A stretch of DNA of 64,000 nt from Lichina pygmaea (taxonomy: Eukaryota > Ascomycota > Lichinomycetes > Lichinales > Lichinaceae). The stretch spans positions 4,154,001 through 4,218,000 of the forward strand of contig OY730172.1 of NCBI GenBank assembly GCA_963422465.1. The letters run 5' to 3'. Below are positions 1-11,980 of this stretch, piece by piece; the first letter of the stretch is position 1, and each line of letters begins with the position of its first letter. Under the pieces are notes generated by a model. That model had not been told where the DNA came from. It ran no database searches and saw only the letters and a list, made by a program, of their open reading frames with translations. Position numbers and translations under genes: made by a program.

Positions 1-316
1 CTAACAAAAATCTGGTATAAGAAAGTGTGCGTGTATCACGACCCGTTGGAAAAGAGTTGGGGGCACGGAGTACGAAGCACACTGCGTCATGCACCTTCGC
101 CAGCCAGCCGCGGCTACCCATGTTCACGGGCCGGTGCCGCGATGCTGTCGCACCGGGGAGACTGATATGGCGTCACCCGTCAGTTGAAGGCATGTGAAGA
201 GGCTGACGAGAAGACGTCAGTCGTGCTGCTGCTAACTTGGTCAACACACGATGAGAGAGATTGCTCGTACCGTCGTACAAAGACCAGTCAGGCGTCTGCG
301 CAGATGCAGATGCCAA

Positions 317-1109
317 CTACCTCGGCGCAAAAGGCATGGGGCGCAGGACAGGGCCCCCGAATGGCGCCCCGCGATGCCGACCACCCGTGCCACTCTTAAA
401 GAAGGCTGATTTCATGCTGTTGAGAACCCCGCGCCCGGTGGACCTGTTCGATGGTCGAATGAGCGTCATACGGTTTATGTTGGGCCCTCCGCCTCGATCC
501 TGCCCGCCTGTCTGCTGGCCGGGATTGTCGTCGGGATTGTCTTTAGGTAGTATATCCCTGATAGCCCCAAATTCGGTAGGATTGTCGTCCACGATCCGTT
601 TGAACGTCGCCAGCAAAGTATCAATTTCTGCTTTGGTCTTTCGATTTGGCTCCACACCATACGCTTTGACAGCCTGCTCGTAGCACTCCTGCTCGGCCAA
701 TATGAACGATGCATTCTCTTCCTCGTCCGACGGCAGTCCCCTTCTCAACGGGTTGACGGTGCCTCGAGAGTTTTGCGAGGCCTGATTCCTGCCGAACGAT
801 TGTCCAACGATAGTGAGCGCGTGCGAAGAATGGGATCGAACAGGTCACACGTCGAGCCCCGAATAGGACACCCACCCATGCGGCGAGGCATCTCATATAA
901 TTGGTTGCCGCGTTTTTCTGCTTCTCAAGATCATCACCCCACCCGGGACGGTTTGTCCGACGGATGAGGGTCCCGGTCTCATCAGATCGCGGATGTATCA
1001 AGCCATCCGTTGGGGCTGTAGGGAGGGCGGTACTGGTCAGGGTCAACAAGACCATCGTCGCGATAGACCAAGCAACAGTCGAGAACATCCCGCCGAACAG
1101 CTGCATCAC
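317..1109 (-). CDS. candidate secreted protein, exon join uncertain
   Basis: Two open segments on the minus strand look like one split gene. The upstream one begins at ATG 1109 with a hydrophobic stretch (MVLLTLTSTALP) typical of a signal peptide, followed by a short polar region. The downstream one ends at 317 and is rich in Asp, Glu, Gly and Pro (DEEENASF, ILPKDNPDDN). The two are in different frames, so an intron of roughly 150 nt near 793-946 is likely. A donor within CCCGG|GTGGGG and an acceptor at GGCAG|GAATC keep the frame, but other pairs are possible. I recognise no domain. If the join is right the product is a small secreted protein of unknown function. The GC-rich tail could be non-coding, so confidence is low. 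Confidence 0.4.
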
Positions 1110-1149
1110 TGCAGCTACAGGTAATTAGGCACTCGGAGCCTTGCGACAG

Positions 1150-4100
1150 AGAACGTTATACTGTCAATCACGGCTCAGAGACTTCTACTTATAGTAAGAG
1201 ACCGAAACAGCGGAAGTTGCTGCAGGCCTCGAGCCCAGCCGCAGCAACTGCAGATTGAGACATACGAAATGATGATGGTGGTTATCACTGCGATACACCT
1301 GAAATCATACGAGATTGGCTCGTGATGTACATTGCAGGTAAGACCATCCACGCCTCGTCGTGATGGAGATATGCTCCGTAGAGCTATTGTGCGTGACGTG
1401 CTGTACGTACAGTACGTAGGTAAACCGCACAGATGGGTGGGCATTCTCACTTGAATGGGAAAGACAGATGATCGGCCTCGGATCATCGTTGACGTCTCGC
1501 AATGGCTGCAGAAGCAGGCCATTCTCGTACGTCCCGTACGAGTACTTGGATGAGGTTGGAGCTCGCAAAATCTCCGGGCGTACGATACTCCGTACAGTAC
1601 GTATGTACGTACGAGCATCTCGCATGCGGACTGGATACGTAAGTACAGGTCGAATGCCGGGTTCTCGCCGTCGCTATCGAGCATTTACTGCCGTGCCGAT
1701 GGAGGCTCCAGACAATACGATATCTTTCTCCGGAGGGGCCCAAAGCAGCGCTCGGATGCTCCTTGCAGTTTCTTCCAAGACGGCCTTCGAGCTTCGGGCT
1801 CGACAGTAACGCTCCACACCACTACCGTCAAGGGAGGCGGCCGAGCTCCAAGCTGTCAGAAACAAAAAACAAACAAAAGGAGGAGACGAGAGCGAATTGG
1901 GTCGGCCAACATGACGGTGTGGTAATTACTGCGTGGTAGGCCCTCGTACTGTATCACCTCGTGCCGTACATACGTACTCGTGATTGCTGGCCTGTCGCAA
2001 CGAATCGCCCGTTCCGGCGCGGAGCACACTGCCGCCTCCACCATCGTCGCGAGCGAGTCGAGCTTGTGGTGGAGTGCAGGATGAGTCCTCGTTAAGGTTG
2101 GGCTGAACGGAGGCAGGTACGGAAGTACGTACCCATACGTGCAGACAGGCGCGCCCGCCTGTTTTTGTTTTCTTCTATCGATTGCGTCCTTTTCTGTTTC
2201 CGGCGCCTTAGCAGTCAGCCCGGCTCAACTCTGACCTTCGCGCTTCCGAACAGAGGGAGGAGGGAGGGAGGGGTGGAACTCTCTTTTCTCGGGGCTCAAG
2301 CGGCTTCCCGGCACACGCAGCACACGCAGCACACGCAGCACACGCAGCACATGCAGCCCACTCAGCAGCTCGTGTTCATCCATCATCCTGGCTTGCACCG
2401 GAGAGATCGCCCCAGGGAAGTCAAGTCTGCGCTTGACCCTGTTCCATCCTGTGAACTTGCCTTTTCCTCCCTCGGCTGCCGGCCCAGATCTGGGTTCGTC
2501 TGAGGCAGAAGTACGTATGGGGAAAAGGGCTCTAGCGGAGGACGCGTTCCTACTACGCCATCACGAATGCCTACGTACCGGTACTACTTGCGTACGGAAG
2601 TGCAGCTGCAGCGGAGGATTGATATTGTCGCAAACTCCATCGGCAGGCGCACATGTCCGATCACCCCCCTCGGATGTGGCCCAGGGAGAGAGCGCATGAA
2701 GCTCGGGTCAGCGTACGGAGGTACGGAGGCGTAGCTATCTCACTCCCTCTCTCTCCCCTCTCTCGCGAATATCGAGTATCGAGCCTCGGCATATCTCACT
2801 CTCGTCCACGTATCTTACGCTCAGGATTTTTACGTCAATCGGCACGAAGCTCGGTCGAAGGAGGGCTCGAGGATGACCGTGTTCCAATTGCTGGGCCGTA
2901 TCTGCGGGCGGGAGAACATGGGTCTGCCAGCGCGATCATGCACGGCACGCCTCTTTCGCAGAAGCAATGCCGCCTGGGGCTGCTACCGCACCTACGGATG
3001 TACGAAAGTACGGTACGCCTTTCCCCCCGCTCCCAGTGTCGTCAGAACGAAAAGGCTTAACCTTAGGGCCGTGGCTGATCCAAGTATCTTCCGTGCAGTG
3101 ACACCTTCCCGGCTTTCCACCAACCGGGAAGCCAGAGCTCGAGTATTGGTGGCGAGGGAGCGTCAAGCCCTCGACGCGCGCAACGCGCTCTGGCGTCGCG
3201 GTGTGGCGCGAGCCTTCCCGCCGGTCCCACTACCCTTCATTCAGAACGAGATTTTCGAATGCGGTCCTTGGCGCAGAGGCTGCCATGATCGGAGAGGACG
3301 AGGTAACCCAACTTCTGGGTCGCCGGCACGTAAAAGAAAAGTGGACGGAGAGATGCTGGGAACGAGGACCGGAGGAGAAGAAAAGGGGTCGAGGGGACCT
3401 GATCCATCCCCCGTTCGCGGTCCCTCCCAATGTTCGTGCCTGCTCGCTCCTCGCCCCGAACCTGACTCTTGACCTCGTGCCCTGGCTCACGTCCCGTTGG
3501 CGCACCGACTTTGGGCAGAAAGGGCGACGCAAGCTTGAACGTTTTTCCCATCAGGTCCGGGACATCTCGTGTGCGCATACGATCCGTCAGCAGCGCACTG
3601 TTGCTCGCGCTCCCCTTGCTCTGGATGTGTTCATCAAGAACGAGGCTGGCCCGTTCGCAAAAGCTTATCCTTTTCGCAGCGCCATCCTGGAACGAAACAA
3701 TCGTGTTGTTCCTGTCATTGGGCGGGGTTGAGAGGCTAGTCACTCTTTTTATAGAGCGTGCTTCGTCGTCGCACCGGTGTCTACGTAAGTAGGCATCGCT
3801 GCGAGGAAACGACCAGGCAAGCTCGAAACACCTCCACTCCTTTACACCCCCACTCTTCCCCATCGCTGGTCGTTGGCAAACATACTTCGTCAGGTGAGCC
3901 CAGGCTATTCTTCCCCACAGTCACGGGCCCATGTGGCTTTCCCTTCCCCTCAAAGAGACAGTCTCAAAAATAGCTCGAACGTGTCCTGCCCACGGTCATA
4001 TATGCTCTTGCTGTCTCTATCTGTCCGTCCGCCTCCATCTGCTCGAGCTCGAATATAAGTAGGGGTCAAGTCGTGACCATCGCGTCTGAGGGCAGGGGCC

Positions 4101-4608
4101 AAGAGCTCTCTTGGCTGCAGATCAAACTGACCGTCTTGTCGTGCCTCTGGGGTGATCTAGGCCTCTCAATATCGAACAGTGTATTCGACCATGTCGGCCA
4201 GCCTAGCCACCTGAGCTGCGAGCGGAAGCCGATTATTGGACCCGCTCACCAACTGTCCGGGATCCCTCGCGAACCGGGGAGAGACGACAGGGGCCCGGCA
4301 GAGAGGAGGACCTCCCCCCCCCCCCCCTCCATCGCGCATAACGAAAACCGCTAAAATCTCGGCCTGGATGCACCATCCCACTGGCTCAGAACATTTCCCC
4401 GGTCGACCCCGGGCTGGGTTCGTGGAGACGCTCCACGCTGACGGTGCCGTCGATGTTGAGCATCCTTCCTGTCCTTTCCTTACCAAGTCCCTCATCCGCC
4501 ACGAGGCACCCGTTCGGCGCCGACCTAGCCAGGTTCTCACTGGACCTGAGCTCGGCCAGGCTAGGTCTGCGCGACCCCGGCCCGGGAGGCCCTTGGCCTT
4601 CTCCGTCG
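1150..4608. other. long intergenic stretch upstream of a regulator gene
   Basis: About 3.4 kb with no convincing gene. Open frames here (for example minus 3237-3863) lack domain features and overlap in several frames. It contains several GTAC/TACGTA-rich palindromic clusters (1390-1640, 1920-2140, 2510-2610), a short ACACGCAGC tandem array at 2312-2357 and a C-run near 4312-4327. Part is probably promoter and long 5' leader of the transcription factor gene that follows. Confidence 0.5.
2312..2357 (+). repeat. 9-bp tandem repeat (ACACGCAGC)
   Basis: About five adjacent copies of ACACGCAGC, the last one diverged. It is a simple short tandem array in non-coding DNA. Confidence 0.85.
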
Positions 4609-7164
4609 ATGTCAGGGTCGCCTCGGTGGCCGAACCCAGTCGAACCATCGCAAGGCGATTCTCGGCCGCATCAGCCACAGCCACAGCCACAGCCACAGCC
4701 GCCGCCGCCGCCGCCGCCGCCGCAACAGGAGCAGCAGCAGGAGCGGCCACAGCAACGGGAACACCATCATGGACAAGCACAGCCAACGGGGCGAGGCGAC
4801 AGATCTTCCCCAGGAGACGATGGTCCGGGAGGGGCCGTCACCACCGCCGCCTCGGCGGTGCCCCGCCGCGAACCCGAGCCTGAGGCAGGATCTCAGCCTC
4901 AGGCCAGTTCCCCGGATCCGTCGTGGCCGGTGACCACAAGACCAGGCGTCGCTGCTACTGCTGCTGCTGCTTCTGTGGCGACGACGGCGACGACGACGGC
5001 GACGACGACGACGACAACGACGACAACAAACCCGGCCACAACCGCTGAGGCTCTTCCGCCGCCATATCTCCCTATCACGCACGACGACGGTCGTCGTGGC
5101 CGAAGCGACTATCCGGCTGGTGCATCGCCACCGGAGAGAGGGACTGTCTTTCCTCGGCAAGCCTCGTCTCGATCCTCCAAGACTCCGCGGCGACCCAAGG
5201 CTCACGTTCCTTACGCTTGCGTTCACTGCCGTAATGCTCATCTATCGTGCGATGGTAGGTTTGCGCGAGAGAGAGATGTCGACCCTTTGTTCCCCGTTGC
5301 TGCTCATGCCCCTTCTTTGCATTCAGTCCGGCGTACCGTCCATCCGTCGACCCTCTCTGCCTTCTGAAGCTCGAGTTTTCTTTCAGCGATCTGAGCCTGC
5401 TCTTCCCTCTCGGCTACTCTGTACCAGGGACACACAACCGAGTCCCTCACTGCTTGTACACTGGTCCAGATGCACACGCCCGGGGTGGAGAGCATCTCTC
5501 CACTTCCTGCACCGCAGTCCTCCAGCTGGACTCCCGCGTGGTCAAGACGATCAGGTTGTTCCTGCTGTAAAATTCCCAAAAGTCCGAAGGTCGCGTCTCT
5601 CCGCGCTTCCGCTTCAGCGTTTGAGGCGGCCAAGGCGATCGGCATCAGGAGACGTTCAGATCCTCAGGGGCTTCGACGGCGCTGCCTCTGATGGCCAACA
5701 TGGGAGACTCGTACGAAATCATCTCTAGAGCACCTTTGTCATGTCTCAAATGTTCCATCCTTGATTACTTTGAAGCATTCTTGGCGCAACACTGCTGACG
5801 ATGCCTGCACTCCTATAGTGAGCCGACCCTGCGCGAGGTGTGTTGCGACCGGGAAACAGGTGAGACGCCTGCCGCGTCGTGGCCTACCCACCCCGAAATC
5901 TGACCGTAGTCTCCAGGACACTTGTGTTGATGTCGAGCATAAAAAGCGGGGCAGGCCGCGCATTCGGACTCACGAGCCTCGCCACGAGGTCGGCCGCGGT
6001 ACTCATCGAGGCCAACGCCCCCTGGTGGGCCCGATGGGCGTCCCAGGACGTGTGGGTCCGGCAATGGTCCAGCAGTTCTCCGCGCAGGAACCCTTTCGTC
6101 CTCTCTTGTCCCGCCCAATTGAGCTCAGCCCGTCCGCACCAGGGCCCAGGAGGTATCTGGACTTGCGGGCGCCCGGTGCGGCCCTGGGAGCGCCGGCGCC
6201 GATCGAGACTGCGCCTGGTTATGCGCACCCAGGATCCGGAGCTCGGCCACCCCGCGACATGGCAATTGCTTACATGAATATGGATCTTGTCGTCGAGAGC
6301 GCCACCGATCCATTTTGTTATGCGCTGAGGGCCTACCAAGCCTACTTCGAAGGGAGGAACATCAGAGATCGGCTTGCGCGTTGCGGGTGGAGCAAGATGG
6401 ACCAGTTACGGATCTCGTTGGGCCAGGAGTTGGCCACCCGAGATCCAGCATACCTCCCTCCGATCTACGGCGACACCCTGGCGGAACGCCTGCAACGAAT
6501 CCAGGAGAACAGTCTCAGCGAGCTCACGCAGGGCTCGCGAGAGCGGCTCGAGGACCTGACGTTCGTGCTCCCTGACGGGCAGCACCAGACCGTCCGGGTT
6601 CGCTTTCAACTGGCCAAGCTGTCGGTCTACTTTGTGGTCATGGTTCTCTTGCTGGAGGGCTCACCACGACGTCTGTTGCCGGAGTCGCCTTTGCCGCCGT
6701 CGCCGCATCCCGCGTACGCAGGTCCGCATGCATACTCTTCGTATCGAGACCCACAACGTCCGGTCTTGTCCCCTGGTGGGTTCGGAGAGGGGCAAATCTC
6801 ACCCCCGTACTTTGTTCCGTCCTTCCGGGCGGCAGGTCCCATGGGACGACGCTCCGATCCACGCTCCACGCCGGCTCCGGCTCCGGCTTCGGCTCGGTCT
6901 TCTGCCGAGCAGTTTGGCCCGCGTACGCCTGTCTCGGAGCAGCATCATTCTTCGGTTCCAGGACCGTCTCCCACCTCGGACTATCCCCGGGAGCTCCAGC
7001 TGCCTCCCATTCGCAGCCCGGCGCAGGCGGCGCCAGCACCGGCGTCTCGCCCCAGTCGCAAGCGGGCGGCGGAGGACGACGACGGAGATGAGCGAGAGAG
7101 AAGCGGGGCGGACGGCAGCCGTCAGAAGAGACAGAGGGTTTCGGTCGAAGAGATTCTAGAATGA
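4609..7164 (+). CDS. Zn2Cys6 transcription factor with PAS-like domain
   Basis: Proposed exons 4609-5254, 5819-5859 and 5917-7164, giving 644 aa. The introns (564 and 57 nt) split the binuclear zinc cluster, which reads CVHCRNAHLSC, DVSRP, CARC, then CVDV across the joins: six cysteines with normal spacing. A basic KKRGRPRIR segment follows. Before the cluster lie Pro/Gln, Ala and Thr runs (CAG and ACG repeats); after it is a PAS-like region (from MDLVVESATDPFCYAL through TFVLPDGQ to VYFVVMVLL), as in fungal Rds2/AcuK-type regulators, and a Pro-rich tail with basic SRKRAAEDD and QKRQRVS motifs. It is a nuclear DNA-binding regulator; its targets are unknown. The start is uncertain: ATG 4453 is an in-frame alternative. 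Confidence 0.85.
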
Positions 7165-7295
7165 GCGCGACAGGCTCGATACTCGATTTCCATGCTGTCG
7201 AGTCGGGGCCGTCGTGTTCTCTTTTCAGAGAAGTTCGACTCGACAGACCTGGCTGTCCCCTTGAGCGATTGACAGTGCCAAAACCCTTCACGACT

Positions 7296-7321
7296 GGGGG
7301 GGGGGGGGGGGGGGGGGGGGG
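7296..7321 (+). repeat. poly-G tract (26 nt)
   Basis: An uninterrupted run of G. A C run of the same length occurs at 22542-22567. Length in such runs is often unreliable in assemblies. Confidence 0.9.
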
Positions 7322-8611
7322 CAGCTAGCAACATCGAACGACGACCGAACGAGCCGATCAACAGTCACTCTCTGTCGACAGGAAATATTCTCCGGCTTTA
7401 GTCTGCTCTCATCAGGATCGGCTGCGCAGGGGATCTGCAGTCTCTACTTTTGCCTTTCGTCACTGCTCCGGCCAGCAAAGCTTTTCTGTTCATAATATGC
7501 ACCAGCATCGTCGACCGTGGGATTTTGGGTTTCATTTCTTGGTCTCCCAAGCTTTGACCGACGCGCATAATAGTCATTCTTGTCCACCATCATCAATCGC
7601 ACCAAGACTACAGCCGTCATCATCCGCACTGACTATTCTGACAATTTTTTTTTCCTTTTCCCCCTCTTTTTTTTATTTTTACGATGCATCATCGCCTTTT
7701 ATCATGTTGACATCCGTGGCTGGTACCGACCGCGCTGATAAACTTCTTTCTTTCTTTCGGGGGTTGGCGTGATCCATCATCAACCATCTGGGCGGCAAGA
7801 CTGGTGATTCTGGTATCTGGCCGGCGCAGGGAACTAAGGAGCACTTCTTTGGGCGAAACTGGCGACTTGCGTCATCTTGGATCCGGAGGTGAACAACGAC
7901 TTGGTCCTGAAAGACTTACTTGATGATCAAGGGGGACATGGGAATCATGACGGGTTGGAAAAGGTCATGTCATGTCACAGGATTGACTTTGCACATGATG
8001 GGATAATTGGGGGGGGGGGTTTGGGGCGGGGGCAGTCCCAGGATCAGGGTTGGGTGTTTTCTTCCTCTCTCTTCCGTTCATGTCTCCTGTCTCTGAAATT
8101 ACTGCACATCACAGCACAGCATTTGCCGGGGCGAGGGAGGATCACTGGGAGGAAAACGTTCATGTGCTTTTTCTTTACTGCCTGTACGAAAGAACACTTT
8201 TTGGTGACAGGTCACACAGATCACTGTTTATTGATACTTGTCAGCAGCAGCAGCAGCTGTGCTGCTTGTTTTTTTGTTGTTGTCTCCGTGTGGGGTATAT
8301 CCATCTTTCTCCTCCTCCTCTTCTTCTTCTTTGGTTTGTTCCCCAAACAGCACCACGCCTCCAACGATAGACATTCTTGTCTCTTGTGACTTGGGAGTGC
8401 ATATACAAAAGCAGCTGCTAGTAGACAGTACCCCAAGTGTATAGAACAGTTTGAATGCACAGGCATTGTGTTGGTTTGAACGTCCCCCCTCTTCTCTTCT
8501 GGGGTTTTCCCTGGGATTGGAAAAGTCTTGGACCAGGGTGGGGGTGGTAATGGAGCCCTCACTCAGCGGGGTTTATATGAAGGGATGCATGCCGAGATAC
8601 AGAGATGGGGA

Positions 8612-8661
8612 AGTCCAGAGATCCAGAGATCCAGAGATCCAGAGATCCAGAGATCCAGAGA
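8612..8661 (+). repeat. 8-bp tandem repeat (AGATCCAG)
   Basis: About six adjacent copies of the 8-mer AGATCCAG/GATCCAGA in non-coding DNA, followed by related GAAGAGATG and GCATAGAT repeats to about 8698. Confidence 0.9.
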
Positions 8662-9302
8662 CGAAGAGATGGAAGAGATGCATAGATGCATAGATGCAAG
8701 AAAAGACGGCGAGGATGAGAAAAAGGCGAAGGCAGAGACGAAGCAAACGATCCTGCTGAACGACCGACGGGGGCTGGCATAGAACGAAGAAACAAGAAGG
8801 CGGCCTGTAAGAAAAGCCATGCTGAAATCAGCCCAAAGGAAAATCAGTTTTGTTTTTTCTTTGGGGGGGCGGGGTGGGAGAAGTGCCCTGCCCTGAGCAA
8901 ACTGCCCTGAGATACGAGACAAGACTCCAAGACAACGCTCCGAGACAAACGCTCTGACAATTGGGGCGGGCATCAAGTAAATGCACGCACGCCATCCCCG
9001 ACGTATTCTGTAGACGGATTTTCGGTGGATGAATGACTTTTTGGACTCATCGTCTGTAGAACACGGGATTTGTAGAACACAGGATTTGTAGAGCGCGTCA
9101 TCTGTAGAGCGCATCATCTCTAGACGGATGAAAATGTTCGATGGCTTCCTTCATATAGTACTGCAACGACGATGATCGAGACGTCAAAACCACTGCAGAC
9201 TCTTGGTCGTCCTACACCGCCGACACCCCCCCCTCTCCCCCCCCCTCCCCCACGTGTCACCGTTTTTTCTTCGTCTATCGTGATATGTATCCGCGCCAGA
9301 GC

Positions 9303-10212
9303 TCACCCGATTGGTTTCATCTTCTTCTTCTTCGTCTTGGTCGCTGCCGCTGCTGCTTGACCGTCTTTGTCGCCGCTGGTACCACCACCACCACCACCAC
9401 CACCGCCACCGACTTTCCCGACGCCCTTTTTAAAGTCTCGCCAGCTGCTGATGCGATTGTCGCGCGTCTCCTCCCACTGCGACTCGTGCTCCCTCTTGCG
9501 CTTGCGGTTCTCGTCCTCCTCTTCCTGCTTGCGCTGCTGACGGCCCTCCTCGGCGAGCTGGGCCTTCATCTGCCGGCGCCGGCGCGCCTCGTTGTCGATG
9601 AGCACCATCTTCGTCTTCTCGCGCCACTCGCGCTTGAAGGCGTCGGTCCTCAGGTCCTCGCTGTCGACGGTCAGCTTCTTCTCCCGCATCAACAGGTGTC
9701 GCGCATCGGCGATGGCCTCGTCCAGCCTCTCGCGCTCCTTGTCCTCCGTCAGCGACGTCTGCGCCTTCCTCAGCCGGTCGAACGCTTCCGGCGCCTGAGG
9801 GTTCGACGTCTTGTCAGGGTGGATCAGCAGCGACTTTTTCCGGTACTGTAGCTTGATGTCCGATACCGGCACGCCCGGCTGCAGGTCGAGTACCGCGTAG
9901 CTGACGCCATGCGACGAGGAATGTAGTCAGCACGACGGATGTAGACGCGGTCGTCCGTAGCTTGAGAGATGGCATCGCACGTACGCATCGAGCTTGAACG
10001 CTTTGAGGATGCCTGGGTCACAGCCTGGTCAGTGCGATTGACGAGATGTATGTCCCTGACACCGGGCACCCACGGTCGATCTCAGCATCCTGTAAGTGGG
10101 AGCTTGATCAGCCAAAGGGTGTCATCGGAAGAAGAGTCAGATTGCATGCCTTGTTGAACTCCGAGGCCTCCTTCTCCAGCGCGTCGAGGGCCTCGACCTC
10201 TTCGTTCGCCAT
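9303..10212 (-). CDS. spf31: J-domain protein, Spf31/DNAJC8 family
   Basis: Four exons on the minus strand: 10150-10212, 10074-10089 (16 nt), 9985-10012 and 9303-9900, giving 234 aa. The joined start reads EFNK, DAEID, RILKAFKLDA, YAVLDLQP, a very close match to the conserved N-terminus of DNAJC8/Spf31. The J domain has HPDKT (the HPD motif that stimulates Hsp70 ATPase). A long Lys/Glu/Arg-rich charged coil and a basic KKKKMKP tail follow. The family associates with the spliceosome. The first intron seems to have a GC donor (AAG|GCATGC), since no GT in that interval gives the conserved sequence. A glycine run (GGT repeat) lies near the C-terminus. The family assignment is firm; exon 2 and the GC donor need RNA support. 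Confidence 0.9.
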
Positions 10213-10972
10213 CTTCACTTGTACTCGATGCTCGGATCCTGATGGCGCAATCGCTGGACAGCTACGTACGTAGCTGGCACGCAGTCGTCAGGAACGGTGG
10301 GGCAGGAGTTGATTAGCTCGACCTACCACGCCACTGCACGCCTACGTAGCTCATGACTTACGGTACCGTATTGAATGGAAGGCAGGCAAAAGCGAAGACG
10401 TCATTAATTACGAGAAGTTTTGAGAAGGTCGCCCAGCGATTCTCGATACCGTAGGGGGTCAGACGAAGCCTCTCCACTACGTACGTAGCTGAAGATGCAG
10501 ACCCTCACAGCACAACCACGACCCCTGCGCTTATAAACATATCGTACTGGCTGGCTGGTATTTCTTGTCACCCAAGATCGAAGCATGTCAGAATGTTGAC
10601 AAGGCAGCAAGAGTACAGAAATGTTGAAGCTAGTGTGCACATTCCCGTACCATATGTCTGTTTTTGTAGATGTCTTGAAGACAATACAGACTGCGTTCAA
10701 ATATACAAGTGCACTGAAGACGAAAGAGACTCATTGGTCAAATTCTTGGTTTGTGCCACAATAGTGCAGTGCCAGAGGATGCTGCTCCACCTATCCTTCC
10801 CCCCCCCTCCATCGTCTTCTCGAATTGTCCCCTCACTCATCGGCAATAAAACCGACAAGAAAGAATAAGGTGGGAATAAACCAAACGAAGTAAAGGAAAG
10901 GTGGTAGTGTTGATTGTGTATTCGCCAAGTTTCCAAACACCAAGCAAAGCAAAGAGTCACCCGAGACAGCTT
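10213..10972. other. intergenic between two minus-strand genes
   Basis: No gene recognised. It holds a few ACGTACGTAGC palindromes near 10262-10275 and 10478-10490, likely part of the promoter of the J-protein gene, and the 3' end of the downstream complex I gene region. Confidence 0.5.
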
Positions 10973-11980
10973 TCATTTCCGATACCATTGTCTGGTGATC
11001 TTGGTGTGCCGCATCTTTTTCTGCAACTGGAAGATGCCATACATGAGTCCCTCGGCAGTTGGAGGGCCTGTCATGAAAAAAATGCTATCAGCAAGGAAGA
11101 TTCTCGTGTGTTGAAGCAGGTAGACGTGGGTGGATATATGCAAATGGAAGGAAGAGATGGAGTGGCTTGCAAGGAAACATAAGACCTACAGCCCGGCACA
11201 TAAACATCCACAGGCACAACTCGATCACAGCCTCTGACCACGGAGTAGCTGTAGTGGTAGTACCCACCACCGTTGGCGCAACTTCCCATCGAGATGACCC
11301 AACGAGGTTCGGGCATCTGGTCGTAGACTTGTCGTAGCGCAGGAGCCATTTTATTGGTGAGTGTGCCGGCCACGATCATGACGTCTGATTGACGGGGTGA
11401 TGCTCGGAAGATGATGCCCAGTCGATCCTGATCGTAGCGGGGTGCCGACAGGTGCATCATCTCGATGGCACAGCATGCTAGACCGAAGGTCATGGGCCAT
11501 AACGAGCTCTGCCTCGCCCAGTTGCTAATCTGGTCTAGAGTTGTCCTACACAGCACATTGAGGTGCTGTTAGCTACACCTACGCACGATTCAGGATGACA
11601 ATGTGCCAGAACTGATGTCGGTAAAGAGAAGAAAGAGAAGAATTGAATACATACAAGGCGTATTGAACAAGCCCCTTCTTGCCTTCTTGGCTTGCCAGAG
11701 GCACCTCTCGCCTCACCTTCGTGCTCACACCCATCGAGGGCGGCGGGAGCGGGTTTCCAGCAATGTCTCCAGACTTCGCCACAGCGGTGGCACGGATCGT
11801 TGCGCTGTTGGATAAGCATGCGACATGCTGCGCTCGGGGACGATATGGTACGAGCGCTGATGTAGGTTTGGCTTCACGGATCGACGGTCGTCATGGTCAA
11901 CAGCTGGATATACTTATGGTAGGCTTGGGCGACAGCATACCTCGTAGGCCCAAGGAAACAGCCGACTTCAAGGACGACAT
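10973..11980 (-). CDS. NDUFS7: complex I 20-kDa Fe-S subunit (PSST/NDUFS7)
   Basis: Exons on the minus strand 11941-11980, 11655-11856, 11190-11545 and 10973-11067, giving 230 aa, with every phase consistent. Residues 1 to about 50 look like a mitochondrial presequence ([13 protein letters not shown], basic and free of acidic residues). The core carries the cysteines that hold cluster N2: [21 protein letters not shown] and VPGCPP. The first exon joins [10 protein letters not shown]; the last joins the T of VPGC to [10 protein letters not shown] and ends in the conserved Trp-Tyr-Arg-Lys. The protein passes electrons to ubiquinone at the membrane-arm junction of complex I in the mitochondrial inner membrane. 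Divergent from DBP4. Confidence 0.96.

Larger units (their letters stand above)
7165..9302. other. intergenic, low complexity
   Basis: No gene seen. The stretch holds a 26-nt G run, T-rich tracts around 7640-7690 and 8260-8340 and an 8-bp tandem array. It presumably includes the 3' ends of both flanking convergent genes. Confidence 0.6.

Noticed and set aside
3237-3863. 208-aa minus-strand open frame
   Set aside because: No start context, domain or splice pattern; equally long frames overlap on the other strand, as expected for GC-rich DNA.
4612-5241. 209-aa minus-strand frame with Arg/Leu runs
   Set aside because: Reverse reading of the CAG and ACG repeats in the transcription factor's N-terminus.
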